A stretch of 64,000 nt of DNA from Crocosphaera chwakensis CCY0110 (GTDB lineage: Bacteria > Cyanobacteriota > Cyanobacteriia > Cyanobacteriales > Microcystaceae): assembly GCF_000169335.1 (NCBI RefSeq), contig NZ_AAXW01000003.1, positions 62,001 to 126,000 on the forward strand, read 5' to 3'. Shown here one piece after another: positions 7,765-16,639 of the stretch. The position numbers and the translations under genes were made by a program. Position 1 is the first letter of the stretch; the number at the start of each line of letters is the position of its first letter. The notes under the pieces were generated by a model, which saw only the letters and a program-made list of their open reading frames with translations, was not told where the DNA came from and did no database searches.

Positions 7765-8382
7765 ATGAATCACACTCCTAACAATTCTACTTTTATGGCA
7801 ACTGAGATGGGAACTGATTATACTGCCTATCATCATCACAATAAAAGTTACTGGCAACCCAAAGAGACATCCGAGTCTTCATTTTACTATTTTGCTTATG
7901 GATCGTGTATGTGTCCAGTGGACTTAAAACGGACTTTTGGGGAAAATACCCATGAGTATGTGATAGGAACAGCAGTGTTAGAAGGCTATCGTTTAGGGTT
8001 TTATCGTCGTTCTTTGCGCCGTAATTGTGGGGCTTTAGACGTGGTTCCCGATGCCAATGCTAAAGTAGAAGGGGTACTGTATCAACTACCTTGGCGGTTT
8101 AGCGATCGCCTCGATGAACGAGAAGAAGTTCCCCGTAATGGTTATCGTCGGGAATATGTAACCATCCACAGTCAAGGACAGGTTTATACTAATGTGAGAA
8201 CCTATGTTGTCATCGATAAATTACCCCAAGAATTAGCCCCTAATGATTGGTATTTGAATGTAGTATTAAGGGGTGCTGTTACCTGTGGACTTTCTGAAGA
8301 ATATTGCTGGAATTTGTTCAATCATATGTATCAATTACAATTACAACAAAAGTCATTAATTGCTGTTGATGAGTGTGCATAA
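7765..8382 (+). CDS. Gamma-glutamylcyclotransferase-like protein
   Basis: A 205-residue protein. After a poorly conserved leader of about 45 residues comes YYFAYGSCMCPVDLKRTF, the substrate-binding YGS loop of the gamma-glutamylcyclotransferase (GGCT/AIG2) fold. LDEREEVPRNGYRREYV supplies the acidic residue region (ExxExVP...YRR) found in the family. Members release 5-oxoproline from gamma-glutamyl compounds, though several cyanobacterial relatives have other roles, such as calcium binding. The exact substrate is open. Confidence 0.8.
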   Translation: MNHTPNNSTFMATEMGTDYTAYHHHNKSYWQPKETSESSFYYFAYGSCMCPVDLKRTFGENTHEYVIGTAVLEGYRLGFYRRSLRRNCGALDVVPDANAKVEGVLYQLPWRFSDRLDEREEVPRNGYRREYVTIHSQGQVYTNVRTYVVIDKLPQELAPNDWYLNVVLRGAVTCGLSEEYCWNLFNHMYQLQLQQKSLIAVDECA

Positions 8383-8421
8383 AATTTGAGATGATGAGAT
8401 AAAATAAAAGTATCTGTGGCG

Positions 8422-8708
8422 ATGGAGAGCAATTTTGAGTGGGATGAAAGCAAAAACTAAGCAAATTTAGAAAAACATGGCCTTTCTTTTGAATTAGCTC
8501 AATATGCTTTTTTGATACCCATCTTATTATTTTAGAACACTGAGCTCATAGTGTCACAGAAAAACGATTTTATTGTCTTGGTAAAGTGAATCAAGAAATT
8601 ATAACCGTGCGTTTTACTTATCGAAACGGAAAAATTAGAATTTTTGGGACAGGTTATTGGCGAAAAGGACGAAAATTTTATGAACAAAGAAATCATTTAC
8701 ACGAATGA
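8422..8708 (+). pseudogene. brnT: BrnT-family toxin, broken by stops and a frameshift
   Basis: An ATG at 8422 opens MESNFEWDESKN and meets TAA; the same frame then continues ANLEKHGLSFELAQYAF. After a frame change the sequence reads DTHLIILEH, a TGA, then AHSVTEKRFYCLGKVNQ, TVRFTYRNGKIRIF, and GTGYWRKGRKFYE. These blocks, in that order, make a full-length BrnT: FEWDExKxxxNxxKHG, ERFxxxGxxxxxxxxVxxT and RIISARxAxxxExxxYE. At least two in-frame stops plus one frameshift kill it. It overlaps the start of the intact antitoxin by 29 bp. Confidence 0.85.
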
Positions 8709-8889
8709 ACCAATGGAAGTAGGGGAAGTTGTTGAAGATTTTTTATCATCTCCTGAAGAACCAATTCCTAAGAAAAGCAAGGTAAAAGTGACTTTAGAGT
8801 TAAATGAAGAAACTATTCGCTTTTTTAAAGTAGAAGCAAAAAAACAACAAACATCTTATCAAGAAATTATCAGTGTATTGGTTAATTAG
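8680..8889 (+). CDS. brnA: BrnA-like antitoxin
   Basis: From the ATG at 8680 this is a 69-residue protein beginning MNKEIIYTNEPMEVGEVVEDFL, with a C-terminal helical stretch KVKVTLELNEETIRFFKVEAKK and TSYQEIISVLVN. That is the ribbon-helix-helix dimerisation part of BrnA (DUF4415-like) antitoxins, which repress their operon and neutralise BrnT. A TTG at 8644 is in the same frame, but those residues belong to the toxin's coding region, so the ATG inside the toxin's last codons is the better start. The antitoxin is intact although its toxin is not. Confidence 0.75.
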   Translation: MNKEIIYTNEPMEVGEVVEDFLSSPEEPIPKKSKVKVTLELNEETIRFFKVEAKKQQTSYQEIISVLVN

Positions 8890-9001
8890 TATGCACAAAA
8901 AAAATAAAAGAGATAAATTTTTTGGAAATGCTGCGATTGGTTGTTACCATTTTACATATTGATTAACATTTACTTAAAATTCGTATTTTTAAAAACATTA
9001 A

Positions 9002-9754
9002 ATGATTACAAAAAAATTAACGTCAAAAATAGCTTTAATTACTGGTGCATCTAGTGGGATCGGAGAAGCGATCGCCTATCGTTTAGTAGAGGAAAATTAT
9101 CGTTTAGTTGTGTGTGCGCGTCGTCAAGAGAAATTAAATAAACTAACAGAAACATTACGAGAAAAAAATAGCAAAATTTTATCTCTAAAAGTTGATTTAC
9201 GTCAAGAAGCAGAAATTATGAATATGTTTAACACCATTAGAGATAAATGGGGTGGGGTTGATGTATTAATAAACAATGCTGGTTTAGGACATAAAGAACC
9301 CTTAATGATAGGAGAAACAGAAGCATGGAGAGAAATGTTAGAAGTGAATGTATTAGCTTTATGTATCTGTACCCGTGAAGCAATCAAAGATATGAGCGAT
9401 CGCAACGAAGGTCATATTATTCATATTAGTTCCATGTCTGGTCATCGTGTCCCTTTGTATAGTGGGGTTTATGCTGCCAGTAAATACGCAGTAAGAGCCT
9501 TAACAGAAGGGTTACGACAAGAATTAAGAGAAGCCAATAAAAATATCAAGATATCCTCTATTAGTCCGGGGTTTGTTGAGACAGAATTTGCTGAAAAATA
9601 TAACAATAATAAGGAAAAAGCCCAAGAACTTTATAGTCGTTTTCCAGTGTTGCAACCTCAAGATATTGCTAACGCAGTTTACTATATTTTATCCCAACCC
9701 GACTATGTACAAATTCACGATATTTTATTGCGTCCCACTCAACAGAAAAGTTAA
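9002..9754 (+). CDS. SDR-family oxidoreductase (YdfG-like)
   Basis: A 250-residue classical short-chain dehydrogenase. TGASSGIGEAI is the NAD(P) glycine loop, CARRQEKL gives an Arg-rich NADP preference at the end of beta2, NNAG is present, and YAASKYAV carries the catalytic Tyr and Lys, with the Ser in ISSMSG. SPGFVETEF follows. This pattern is close to the YdfG group (NADP-dependent serine/3-hydroxy acid dehydrogenases). The true substrate is not known. The gene stands alone between two toxin-antitoxin relics. Confidence 0.9.
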   Translation: MITKKLTSKIALITGASSGIGEAIAYRLVEENYRLVVCARRQEKLNKLTETLREKNSKILSLKVDLRQEAEIMNMFNTIRDKWGGVDVLINNAGLGHKEPLMIGETEAWREMLEVNVLALCICTREAIKDMSDRNEGHIIHISSMSGHRVPLYSGVYAASKYAVRALTEGLRQELREANKNIKISSISPGFVETEFAEKYNNNKEKAQELYSRFPVLQPQDIANAVYYILSQPDYVQIHDILLRPTQQKS

Positions 9755-9785
9755 GTTTTGAAGTTAAGCATCAAATAATTATTAA

Positions 9786-9854
9786 TTAATAGTCCCATGA
9801 ACGACAAAGAACTTCTGCTAAAGATAAACCCTTAAGATTTCTAGGGATTTTCAT
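9786..9854 (-). pseudogene. hicA: HicA toxin stub
   Basis: On the minus strand an ATG overlaps the hicB stop codon by 4 bp (ATGA) and encodes 22 residues, MKIPRNLKGLSLAEVLCRSWDY, followed by TAA. HicA toxins begin with just this MKxPRxLSGxELxKxLxRxWGY helix and then have a beta-strand with the catalytic GSH. The stub ends right before that strand, so the catalytic histidine is absent. Confidence 0.75.
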
Positions 9855-10063
9855 GACATCATTAAAATTTCATTTTTAACGAGATGTAACTTAATATTAG
9901 GAACAGTAAGCTGGTCAAAATAGTAACCTTTGACAGCTTCTTTCACATTAGTTTTCAGTTCTTCCCAATTATCCCCTTGAGTAAAGATTTCTTCAGTCAA
10001 ACATTCTGCAACAAATCCACCATCTTCTTCTTGGGAAACTTCAAAGACAATTGTTTGATTCAT
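9851..10063 (-). CDS. hicB: HicB-like antitoxin
   Basis: A 70-residue protein: TIVFEVSQEEDGGFVAECL, then FTQGDNWEELKTNVKEAVKGYYFD, then a short strand-rich tail. This is the HicB/DUF1902 type, a degraded RNase H-like antitoxin. It is translationally coupled (ATGA overlap) to the truncated HicA just downstream. Antitoxin complete, toxin dead. Confidence 0.8.
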   Translation of the reverse strand: MNQTIVFEVSQEEDGGFVAECLTEEIFTQGDNWEELKTNVKEAVKGYYFDQLTVPNIKLHLVKNEILMMS

Positions 10064-10331
10064 GTTACTTAAACTACATCTAGGTCTATATCGAGGTTAG
10101 CATATTACACAATGAAGATTTATAATTAATCATAGTATTGTAGATTAACCGAAAGATAAACTATGAACCAAACCATTATTACCGCTAAGTTGTAGAAACT
10201 TAATTATTAACAAATAATTTAAGATTATTTAAAGATTTAAGTCAAGAAAAAGAAAAACATTTTACAATTTCGTGATAAAGCGTAACAGTTGAGAAAGTTA
10301 ACAGTAGAATCAAGAGAAGTAGACTATATAA

Positions 10332-13193
10332 TTGACCTTTGTTCCTGTGACCCGATCCTATTCTGCCCATACCTTACCCCAACAGAAACAATCTTGGCAT
10401 ACTTACTCTGTGGCCAAAACCCTAGACAGCCTGGGAACAAACCCTCAAATGGGTTTAGACACAGAAAGTGTGAGTCAAAGACAACGGCATTATGGCCCTA
10501 ATGAAATAGAAGAAACTGCAGGCCGTAGTAACTGGGAAATACTGCTCGATCAGTTTACTAACATCATGTTAATTATGCTGATCGTGGTGGCGATTATTTC
10601 TGGTATTTTAGATATAGTTGAATTACGAAACAGTGGCACTGCCAGAAGCGGACTTCCTTTTAAGGATACCATCGCCATTTTCTCTATTGTTATCTTAAAC
10701 GGACTTTTAGGCTATTTACAAGAAACTCGCGCTGAAAAAGCCCTCGCAGCCTTAAAAAAGCTATCTTCCCCCCAAGTACAAGTGATTAGGGATGGAAAAC
10801 GTCAAGAAGTGGATGCACCCTTCTTAGTCCCTGGGGATATTATTTTAGTTGAAGCTGGAGACACTCTCTGTGCTGATGGTCAAATTATAGAAGAATCTCA
10901 TCTGCAAATTCGTGAGTCGGCTTTAACTGGAGAAGCCCACGCCGTCGAAAAAAAGGCTTTAACCCAAGGATTAGAAGAAGAAACCCCTATCGGCGATCGC
11001 ACAAATATGGTCTTTACCGGAACAGAAGTGATCCAGGGACGGGCAAAAGTGGTGGTTACCGGCACAGGAATGGACACAGAACTGGGTAAAATCGCCGAAA
11101 TGTTACAATCGGTGGAAACAGAAGACACCCCCTTACAGCAACGGATGACCCAGTTAGGGAACGTTTTAGTTACAGGTTCGTTGATTTTGGTTGCGGTGGT
11201 CGTTGTGGGTGGGGTACTTAGGGCTGGTTGGGGACTACTACAAGAATTAATTGAAATCTCTTTGAGTATGGCCGTTGCAGTGGTTCCGGAAGGCTTACCA
11301 GCCGTGATTACCGTTACCTTAGCCTTAGGAACCCAACGCATGGTTAAGCGTAACGCCTTAATTCGTAAACTCCCGGCGGTTGAAACCTTAGGATCAGTCA
11401 ATGTAATTTGTTCGGATAAAACAGGAACCCTCACCCAAAATAAAATGGTGGTTCAAGAGGTGGAAACCCTCGAAGGGAACTATCAAGTCACAGGAAACGG
11501 ATACGAACCTGTTGGAGAATTTATTTGTAGCGAGGCAAAAAGTAGTATTCGCTGTAGTCGGTATGGGGGATTACAAGCTTTATTATTGACAGGGGTGTTA
11601 TGTAACGATGCCCATTTATCCCAAGAATCAGGAGACTGGATAATTATCGGAGATCCTACCGAAGGATCATTATTAGCGTTAGGGGGCAAAGCAGGACTCG
11701 AACAGTCGAAGTTAGAAGAACGATATGCAAGGGTCGGAGAATTTCCCTTTTCCTCCGAACGCAAACGCATGAGTATTATTTGTCAAGCTAACCAAACCAG
11801 CGATCGCTGGCCCAGTTGGCAAAGTCAACCAGATGATGATTATCTTTTATTAACCAAAGGTTCCCCCGAATTAATTCTAGAAAGATGTGACTATTATCAG
11901 CAAGGGGAACGGGTTCAACCCATAACCCAAGAACATCGAGAACAGGTGTTACGAGGCAATAATGGCATGGCGAAGCGGGCTTTAAGGGTGTTAGGGTTCG
12001 CCTATAAACCCCTAAAACAAATCCCTGACGCAACCGAAGGAGACGAGGCCGAACAAGGTTTAATTTGGTTAGGGTTAGTGGGAATGATGGATGCACCTAG
12101 GCCCGAAGTTAAAACGGCGGTGGAAAAATGCCGAGCTGCTGGTATTCGTCCCATTATGATTACAGGAGACCATCAATTAACTGCACAAGCGATCGCTCAA
12201 CAGTTGGGTATTGTACAACCAGAGGATCACGTTTTGACGGGACGGGAGTTAGAAAGGATATCTCAATCCCAGTTAGAACAAGAAGTAGAAACCGTCAGTG
12301 TTTACGCTCGTGTGTCTCCTGAACATAAATTACGTATTGTCCAAGCCTTACAGAAGCGCAACAAATTTGTCGCGATGACCGGCGACGGGGTAAATGATGC
12401 TCCAGCTCTCAAACAAGCGGATATTGGCATCGCTATGGGCATTACCGGCACGGATGTGAGCAAGGAAGCTAGTGATATGGTCTTGCTGGATGACAATTTT
12501 GCCACCATCGTCGCTGCAACGGAGGAGGGACGGGTGGTGTATAGCAATATTCGCCATTTTATTAAGTACATTTTGGGCAGTAATGTGGGGGAAGTGATTA
12601 CTATTGCAGCAGCGCCTTTAATGGGACTGTCTGGGGTTCCTTTAATTCCTCTGCAAATCCTCTGGATGAACCTCGTTACCGATGGTTTACCAGCGTTAGC
12701 CTTGGCTGTCGAACCGGCTGATCCCCATATTATGGAACGACCCCCCTTTAGTCCTAAAGAGAGTATTTTTGCCCGTGGTTTGGGGTTTTATATTGTGCGT
12801 ATTGGTCTTGTTTTCTCTGTTATTACCATTGCTTTGATGGCTTGGGCTTTCAATGAGTCTCAACAACCTGGCAATGACCCTGACAGTTGGAAAACAATGG
12901 TTTTTACTACCCTATGTATTGCTCAAATGGGCCATGCGATCGCTGCTCGTTCTACCACCCGTTTAGCTATTGAAATGAATCCTTTTTCTAACCCTTATCT
13001 TTGGGGAGCCGTTATTGTTACCACTATCCTACAATTAATGTTAGTTTATGTGGCTCCATTACGGGCTTTCTTTAATACTACGATATTAACAGGAGAACAA
13101 TTAGCGATTTGTTTACTGTTTAGTAGTTTGATGTTTGTTTGGGTAGAAATGGAAAAAATTGTTTTACGACTTTATCGAAAAATTAAACATTAA
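10332..13193 (+). CDS. pacL: P-type Ca2+-transporting ATPase (PacL-like)
   Basis: A 953-residue P2-type ATPase. An N-terminal cation-ATPase domain precedes the membrane part; TGEAHAVEK marks the A domain (TGES-like), SDKTGTLTQNKM holds the phosphorylated Asp, and TGDGVNDAPALKQADIGIAMG is the hinge. Membrane sites fit calcium: PEGLPAV in M4, SNVGEV in M5, and NLVTDGLPA in M6 correspond to the Ca2+-ligand helices of SERCA. It likely exports or sequesters calcium at the plasma or thylakoid membrane. The start is a TTG at 10332; a GTG at 10347 is possible, while the first in-frame ATG would cut conserved sequence. Confidence 0.85.
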   Translation: MTFVPVTRSYSAHTLPQQKQSWHTYSVAKTLDSLGTNPQMGLDTESVSQRQRHYGPNEIEETAGRSNWEILLDQFTNIMLIMLIVVAIISGILDIVELRNSGTARSGLPFKDTIAIFSIVILNGLLGYLQETRAEKALAALKKLSSPQVQVIRDGKRQEVDAPFLVPGDIILVEAGDTLCADGQIIEESHLQIRESALTGEAHAVEKKALTQGLEEETPIGDRTNMVFTGTEVIQGRAKVVVTGTGMDTELGKIAEMLQSVETEDTPLQQRMTQLGNVLVTGSLILVAVVVVGGVLRAGWGLLQELIEISLSMAVAVVPEGLPAVITVTLALGTQRMVKRNALIRKLPAVETLGSVNVICSDKTGTLTQNKMVVQEVETLEGNYQVTGNGYEPVGEFICSEAKSSIRCSRYGGLQALLLTGVLCNDAHLSQESGDWIIIGDPTEGSLLALGGKAGLEQSKLEERYARVGEFPFSSERKRMSIICQANQTSDRWPSWQSQPDDDYLLLTKGSPELILERCDYYQQGERVQPITQEHREQVLRGNNGMAKRALRVLGFAYKPLKQIPDATEGDEAEQGLIWLGLVGMMDAPRPEVKTAVEKCRAAGIRPIMITGDHQLTAQAIAQQLGIVQPEDHVLTGRELERISQSQLEQEVETVSVYARVSPEHKLRIVQALQKRNKFVAMTGDGVNDAPALKQADIGIAMGITGTDVSKEASDMVLLDDNFATIVAATEEGRVVYSNIRHFIKYILGSNVGEVITIAAAPLMGLSGVPLIPLQILWMNLVTDGLPALALAVEPADPHIMERPPFSPKESIFARGLGFYIVRIGLVFSVITIALMAWAFNESQQPGNDPDSWKTMVFTTLCIAQMGHAIAARSTTRLAIEMNPFSNPYLWGAVIVTTILQLMLVYVAPLRAFFNTTILTGEQLAICLLFSSLMFVWVEMEKIVLRLYRKIKH

Positions 13194-13218
13194 TTTATCG
13201 TAAATGACAATTGAAAGA

Positions 13219-13573
13219 AAAGAGTTGGACATAAGCCGGATTCTGTTCAATGGAGAGTTATCTATCTAGGACGTTTGTTACCAAACGCCTCATGCGGTAC
13301 ACCTAAAACGGGACAGGGAAAAGACCAACCTTTGCCCCTCCGACCTTGCTCCCGACCGGGGTTTACCGAGCCAGTACCTCACGATACTGCTGGTGCGCTC
13401 TTACCGACACCTTTGCAACCTTACCTCTGAGTAAAGAGGCGGTATTTTTCTGTGGCACTATCCTCACGCTCACGCGCACTGGGAATTATCCAGCAAGTCT
13501 GGTCTTTCGGGAGTCCGGACTTTCCTCGAATGGATTCAACAGACCCATCCGCAACTCTCTCGCCAACTCTTTT
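13219..13573 (-). ncRNA. rnpB: RNase P RNA
   Basis: Read on the minus strand, the sequence begins AGAGTTGGCGAGAGAGTTGCGG, contains GAGGAAAGTCCGGACTCC (the 5' half of the P4 core), the ACAGAAAAATACCGCC and GGTAAGAGCGCACC elements typical of bacterial type A RNase P RNA, and ends AATCCGGCTTATGTCCAACTCT, whose end pairs with the 5' AGAGTTGG. It is the catalytic RNA that trims tRNA 5' leaders. Ends are estimated from the outer helix and could be off by a few bases. The long open frame within this interval is not a gene. Confidence 0.95.
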
Positions 13574-13584
13574 CTAATTCTATT

Positions 13585-14751
13585 TTAATCTTTTTTAGAC
13601 AAAGGGATGTTAGGACGGGAAAAGGGTTCAAACCAACCTCTACGCCAAAAGAAAAAGATTAATCCTCCTGCGATCGCAGCCATTAAGCCTAAACAGCTAA
13701 AATAGCCCCAGCGGGTCTTAAGTTCCGGCATATATTCAAAGTTCATGCCATACACCCCGGCAATAAAGGTTAACGGCATAAAAATAGTTGAAACAACGCT
13801 TAAAACTTGCATGACCTCGTTCATTTTATTGCTCATCGAAGATAGATAAGCATCCATTAAAGAAGAGGCTAATTCTCGATAGGTTTCGACAATATCTAAG
13901 ATTTGAATCACGTGATCGTAACAGTCTCGAAAATAAATTTGTGCTTCGGAACTAATTAGAGAACTTTCTCCTCTCACTAACATATTGGTAACATTTCTTA
14001 AAGGCCAAATGGCACGACGTAAAGCTAATAATTCCCGCCTAATAACATAAATTTCTTTTAATTGATTGGTATTTGGAGACATAGCTAATTCATCTTCTAT
14101 ATCTTCGATGCGATCGCCATAATCTTCTAAAACGGGAAAATAACCATCAATAATAGAGTCTAACAGCAAGTACATTAAATAGTCAGCCGATTGTTGTCTA
14201 ACTTTCCCTTGATTGGCTCTAATTCTTTCTCTAACAATATCAAAACAATCTTCGATTTCTTCTTCTTGAAAGGTCAGTAAATATTTATTGCCTAAAACAA
14301 AACTCACCTGTTCGCTTTCAAATCCTTCTTCATTAGCATTAGGCCGAACCATCTGAACAATTAAGACTAATTGTTCGTTATAGTCTTCAAGCTTAGGTCT
14401 TTGAGGCACATTAACTACGTCTTCTAATAATAAAGGATGCAGTTTAAAAATATCACCAATTTGTTTAAGAACTCTTTCACTTCCTAACCCTTGAACATCC
14501 ATCCAAGAAATCGTATTAGTTCCTAAATAGGGGGTTAAAGCTTTGGGTGTAACATCTACTTTCCGAATGGCATGAGACCCATCGTAATCGATTAAAACGA
14601 TACGAGAAGGTTTAGCATCTGGTTCTATATTTAACTTTCCTGGTTCACTACCAGGTTCATCAAAAAAGTAATCAAAATAATCGGACTCTTCTTCTTTTTC
14701 TAGTTCTTCCGGGTTTAATATTTGGTGTTCTGTAATTGGTGATTGAGTCAT
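13585..14751 (-). CDS. corA: Magnesium/cobalt transporter CorA
   Basis: A 388-residue CorA-type channel. The long cytoplasmic N-terminal domain includes DVQGLGSERVLKQIGDIFKLHPL, which is typical of bacterial CorA. The first of two C-terminal membrane helices ends in GMN (GVYGMNFEYMPEL), the selectivity motif, and the second is FSCLGLMAAIAGGLIFFF. The family forms pentameric Mg2+ (or Co2+/Ni2+) uptake channels in the plasma membrane. The gene starts 12 bp 3' of rnpB on the same strand. Confidence 0.93.
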   Translation of the reverse strand: MTQSPITEHQILNPEELEKEEESDYFDYFFDEPGSEPGKLNIEPDAKPSRIVLIDYDGSHAIRKVDVTPKALTPYLGTNTISWMDVQGLGSERVLKQIGDIFKLHPLLLEDVVNVPQRPKLEDYNEQLVLIVQMVRPNANEEGFESEQVSFVLGNKYLLTFQEEEIEDCFDIVRERIRANQGKVRQQSADYLMYLLLDSIIDGYFPVLEDYGDRIEDIEDELAMSPNTNQLKEIYVIRRELLALRRAIWPLRNVTNMLVRGESSLISSEAQIYFRDCYDHVIQILDIVETYRELASSLMDAYLSSMSNKMNEVMQVLSVVSTIFMPLTFIAGVYGMNFEYMPELKTRWGYFSCLGLMAAIAGGLIFFFWRRGWFEPFSRPNIPLSKKD

Positions 14752-14771
14752 AATTTCTTTTCAGTTATCTA

Positions 14772-15278
14772 TTATATTTTTGAATAATCTAAACGTAGTC
14801 CCATAATAATCAAATCTCTTTCGATATTATCCAATTGAGCTACTTTTGGCAAGTATCCCCATTGTTGAAAGTTATATTTTTTGAATAAATTTAAACTGGG
14901 TTGATTATGAGCAAAAATAAATCCAAGTAGAGTGGTTAATTCTAGTTTTGGACTTTCTTGTATTACATATTCTAGGAGTTTTTTCCCTATTCCTTTACTG
15001 CGATGACTTTGGGCAATATATAAACTGATTTCTGCCGTACTTTTATAAGCTGGACGACCATAAAAATGTTGTAAACTAATCCAACCTATTACTTTATTAT
15101 CATTTTCTATTACCCAAATTGGATAATGTTTACTGTCTCTTTCTTGAAACCATTTTAATCGGCTTTCTACTGTTATTTTTTGTAAATCTCCTGTCGCAAT
15201 ACGGCTGGGAATACTACTATTATAAATCTCGACAATATCTTCTAAGTCTTCTAATTCTGCTAGTCTTATTTTATCCAT
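14772..15278 (-). CDS. GNAT-family N-acetyltransferase
   Basis: A 168-residue single-domain GNAT protein. IRLAELEDLEDIVEIYNSSI begins the fold, SLYIAQSHRSKGIGKKLLEYVIQ is the acetyl-CoA-binding A motif (R/Q-x-x-G-x-G/A pattern as RSKGIG), and AHNQPSLNLFKKYNFQQWGYL is the B motif. The general look is of the phosphinothricin acetyltransferase-like subgroup (IYNxxIxxxxAT at the start). The acceptor is unknown. It lies between corA and the NYN gene, all in one direction. Confidence 0.85.
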   Translation of the reverse strand: MDKIRLAELEDLEDIVEIYNSSIPSRIATGDLQKITVESRLKWFQERDSKHYPIWVIENDNKVIGWISLQHFYGRPAYKSTAEISLYIAQSHRSKGIGKKLLEYVIQESPKLELTTLLGFIFAHNQPSLNLFKKYNFQQWGYLPKVAQLDNIERDLIIMGLRLDYSKI

Positions 15279-15288
15279 ATTATCATTC

Positions 15289-15996
15289 CTATTTTAATTT
15301 TATCATCAAATGAAATCGAGTTTTTTTGATAGTAAAAATATCGACTGATTGCACTAATTCACTTAGCTTTTTATAACCATAATTTCGGGAATCAAATGAG
15401 GGAGATAATTTAGTTAATTGTGAGCCAAAAGGTCCAAGGTGAACCCATTCTTCCTCATTGGCTACAGAATCATAAGCACTTTTCAATAACTCTAACAATT
15501 TTTTATTTGTTGTTATTGTTTGATTTCCAGAGGGTTGTTGATGAGCTAAAATATCAGTATAGATAAATTTACTGCAAGCAACAACAAAAGCTTCTGGTGT
15601 TTTAATTTTTTCTCCAAAACCATAAACAATAAGCCCAGATTCTCTGATCCGAGAGGCTAAACGAGTAAAATCACTATCGCTAGAGACTAAACAAAATCCA
15701 TCAAAATTATTAGTATAAAGTAAATCCATTGCATCAATAATCAAAGCACTGTCAGTTGCATTCTTTCCTGTTGTATATCGAAATTGTTGGATGGGTTGAA
15801 GTGCTAATTTATTAAGTTTACTTTTCCAGCTATTTAATTGATTACTCGTCCAGTCTCCATATATTCTTTTTACATTAGCGGTTCCATATTTAGCGACTTC
15901 TTGTAATAAAGGTTCAATAATATTTGCACTGACATTTTCAGCATCGATTAAAACTGCTAAACGCACATTACTGGAGCCATCCTCTATGGTTTTCAT
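15289..15996 (-). CDS. NYN-domain protein (PIN-like nuclease) with LOTUS-type C-terminus
   Basis: A 235-residue protein. VLIDAENVSANIIEPLL supplies the first acidic residue of a NYN/PIN-like active site, KNATDSALIIDAMDLLY the second, and LVSSDSDFTRLASRIRESG the third, with GFGEKIKTPEAFVVACSKF in the last strand. The remaining C-terminal part (LLELLKSAYDSV...GYKKLSELVQSVDIF) has the pattern of an OST-HTH/LOTUS RNA-binding domain. A metal-dependent RNase role is likely from the family. The target is unknown. Confidence 0.85.
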   Translation of the reverse strand: MKTIEDGSSNVRLAVLIDAENVSANIIEPLLQEVAKYGTANVKRIYGDWTSNQLNSWKSKLNKLALQPIQQFRYTTGKNATDSALIIDAMDLLYTNNFDGFCLVSSDSDFTRLASRIRESGLIVYGFGEKIKTPEAFVVACSKFIYTDILAHQQPSGNQTITTNKKLLELLKSAYDSVANEEEWVHLGPFGSQLTKLSPSFDSRNYGYKKLSELVQSVDIFTIKKTRFHLMIKLK

Positions 15997-16148
15997 ATTA
16001 ATTGATTAGCAGTTTTTTAACTATCAGGTTAATGAATATTGATTAAGATGAAGATGAACAAAAATTTCCTAGCTATTTCTAATTTCTAGTTTTATCTTAG
16101 TTCAGATTTTAGAAAAGTGCTGTTTTTACTCTTGTCAGATTTTTAAAA

Positions 16149-16571
16149 TTAAAGCTTTTGATTAATTGCTTTTTTGTAAACTTTTTGAATCGCTTTAAGA
16201 ATTTTGTCAAAAGCAGATTTAGGAGATTCTTGAGCGGGATCAAGTAATTGTAATTTAGTTAAAAGTTGTGCTTCTTGCATTTGAACATCCCCATCACTAT
16301 AAATTAAAGCACTCAAAGTTTCTAATAATTCTTGATAGTCATGGATGGTGGGGTTATCTCCTAAATATTCTTCTAGCCACTGATAACATTGATTGGGTTG
16401 AACTGGTTTTAATTCTGATAAAAGAGACTTAAGATCCACATCTTCAGATAAACCATGAGTCTGGGCCATTCGTTTTAAATAATCTCTTTCTTCTACTTGA
16501 ATAATACCATCAATCCAAGCTGCACCAATGAGAATTTTTAGCAGTTGTTTCTTCTGAGTTTGAGTATTCAT
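16149..16571 (-). CDS. TerB-like protein
   Basis: A 140-residue all-helical protein, QLLKILIGAAWIDGIIQVEERDY near the start and LSALIYSDGDVQMQEAQLL toward the end. The two repeated pattern elements (AAWIDGxIxxxE and IYSDGDVxxxE) are the acidic metal-binding-like helices of TerB-type domains. TerB proteins are linked to tellurite resistance and stress, but single TerB-domain proteins in cyanobacteria have no proven function. No other ter gene is nearby. Confidence 0.7.
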   Translation of the reverse strand: MNTQTQKKQLLKILIGAAWIDGIIQVEERDYLKRMAQTHGLSEDVDLKSLLSELKPVQPNQCYQWLEEYLGDNPTIHDYQELLETLSALIYSDGDVQMQEAQLLTKLQLLDPAQESPKSAFDKILKAIQKVYKKAINQKL

Positions 16572-16639
16572 TATTAATCACTCTTGTATTTTTTCTCTAT
16601 CTTTATGATGAAATATTTTTAAGGTAAATAGATGTTCTC

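Noticed and set aside
10163..10195. A ten-codon ATG frame (MNQTIITAKL) upstream of the Ca2+-ATPase
   Set aside because: It may be the remains of another small antitoxin, but it is too short to support a family call.
10898..12571. Several long minus-strand frames inside the Ca2+-ATPase gene
   Set aside because: They are antisense shadows of a well-supported gene; none has any motif.
13346..13588. 80-codon open frame
   Set aside because: It lies inside rnpB (on the opposite strand of the RNA). The structural RNA explains the sequence, and the peptide has no family features.
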